Part shown: piece by piece, positions 4,540 to 5,179 of the stretch
How the letters are laid out: each line of letters opens with the position of its first letter
How positions within the stretch are numbered: the stretch's first letter is position 1
Source of the DNA: Actinomycetes bacterium
Lineage (GTDB): Bacteria > Actinomycetota > Actinomycetes > Actinomycetales > Microbacteriaceae
NCBI GenBank assembly: GCA_023390155.1
Contig: JAEWDJ010000183.1
Span: forward strand, 1 to 5,179
Reading direction: 5' to 3'
DNA length: 5,179 nt
The notes under the pieces: model-generated
Told to the model about the DNA's origin: nothing
Databases searched by the model: none
Seen by the model: the letters and a program-made list of their open reading frames with translations, nothing else
Program-made: the position numbers and the translations under genes

Positions 4540-5179
4540 TCAGGGAGCCAGGCCGGCGAGCGCGTCGTCGGCCAGGCTCCCCACCGCGGAGACCGAGACC
4601 GGCCGATCCGCCAGGTCCCGGGCGAGGTCGCGCACGTCGTCGGCGGTGACGAGGTGGAGGCGACGGAGGCTCTCATCGAGGTCGGCGAACTCGCCGAGGC
4701 TGATCTCGGCCCGGCCGAGGCGCGACATGCGGGTGTCGGAGTCCTCGAGGGCGAGCGCGGCGCCGCCGGAGAGCTGGCCGACCGCGCGGTGCAGCTCGTC
4801 TGGCGTGACGCCGTGGTCGGCGAGGCGGTGCAGCTCGGCGAGCATGAGCTCGGCGACCTGGCGGGCCTTCGCCGGTGCGCAGCCGGCGTAGAGGCCGAAG
4901 ACGCCCGCGTCGGAGTACGACCCCGAGAAGGAGTAGACGGCGTAGGCCAGACCGCGCTTCTCGCGGATCTCCTGGAACAGGCGGCTCGACATCCCGCCGC
5001 CGAGGACGGAGTTCAGCACGCTCATGGCGGTGCGCCGCGGGTCGGTGGCGACGATGCCGGGCACGCCGATCAGCAGGTTGGCCTGCTCGGTCGGGCGCTG
5101 CACGGTGACGAGGGCGGCGCCCCGCTCGACGGCGACGGGCTCGGCGGCGCGGCGCTCGACGGGTGCGGCGGTGTGGTCC
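4540..5179 (-). CDS. M16 family (pitrilysin-like) metallopeptidase, C-terminal part, 5' end outside window
   Basis: M16 peptidases have two homologous halves: the N-terminal one carries the zinc site (HxxEH) and the C-terminal one helps close the chamber and bind substrate. Only the last 212 residues are visible, ending with TGA at 4542-4540. They match the C-terminal half of bacterial PepR/processing-peptidase-like M16B proteins. QRPTEQANLLIGVPG comes first, then SVLNSVLGGGMSSRLFQEIR, then EKRGLAYAVYSF with the family arginine and tyrosine, SDAGVFGLYAGC, and a final helical region ending in a VSVSAVGSL strand. The frame stays open to the window edge through a proline/alanine/glutamate-rich linker, so the GTG at 5103 is internal, not a start. 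The zinc site is not visible, so activity cannot be judged. In actinobacteria such a gene often sits between the polynucleotide phosphorylase gene and dapB, which fits here; the phosphatase gene lies downstream. Confidence 0.93.
   Translation of the reverse strand, partial: DHTAAPVERRAAEPVAVERGAALVTVQRPTEQANLLIGVPGIVATDPRRTAMSVLNSVLGGGMSSRLFQEIREKRGLAYAVYSFSGSYSDAGVFGLYAGCAPAKARQVAELMLAELHRLADHGVTPDELHRAVGQLSGGAALALEDSDTRMSRLGRAEISLGEFADLDESLRRLHLVTADDVRDLARDLADRPVSVSAVGSLADDALAGLAP

Noticed and set aside
3381..4676. Minus-strand 431-codon open frame overlapping GNAT, phosphatase and peptidase genes
   Set aside because: Arginine/alanine/proline-rich shadow with no motif, overlapping three recognised genes.
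5101..5103. GTG as a start for the M16 gene
   Set aside because: The frame continues upstream to the window edge with sensible linker sequence, and the visible part is only the C-terminal half of the family, so this GTG is an internal valine codon.

Overview
The window looks like chromosome of a very GC-rich actinobacterium, most likely Micrococcales and probably Microbacteriaceae. That placement is an inference. It rests on the strong G/C bias at third codon positions, frequent GTG starts, TANNNT promoter boxes placed right in front of start codons, and a DapB whose NADPH-loop and substrate-loop wording (GTSGW, NFSLGS) resembles what I remember of that family. The window is almost fully coding. 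No RNA gene, mobile element, CRISPR array or other sign of recent transfer is visible.

Left part (1-2060, plus strand). The tail of a thioredoxin-fold protein overlaps a four-helix DUF4395 membrane protein with a CxxC motif. After a 101-bp gap with its own likely promoter and a 5' leader hairpin come an OsmC peroxidase and, 3 bp later, a TIGR01777-family NAD(P)-dependent epimerase. Three successive genes point to thiol and peroxide chemistry.

Middle part (2076-3321, minus strand). dapB (4-hydroxy-tetrahydrodipicolinate reductase, lysine/diaminopimelate pathway) is followed 7 bp downstream by a small membrane protein with one TPR-like repeat. This unit converges on the epimerase gene. DapB has an unusual active-site loop: the second histidine of the usual HH pair is glycine.

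Right part (3322-5179). A 53-bp divergent intergenic region separates dapB from a plus-strand GNAT acetyltransferase. Both genes have a TANNNT box exactly 6 bp before the start codon, which suggests two leaderless transcripts. The GNAT gene converges on a histidine phosphatase gene, and the two stop codons are read from one shared CTAG. Upstream of the phosphatase, in the same direction, is the C-terminal half of an M16 (pitrilysin/PepR-like) peptidase that runs off the window. An M16 peptidase near dapB is a familiar actinobacterial arrangement; here a phosphatase and an opposing acetyltransferase lie between them.

I did not find a clearly new multi-gene system. The points most worth checking are the DapB loop substitution, the symmetric leaderless promoter pair with an imperfect dyad between the boxes, the osmC leader hairpin, and the thioredoxin/DUF4395/OsmC cluster.
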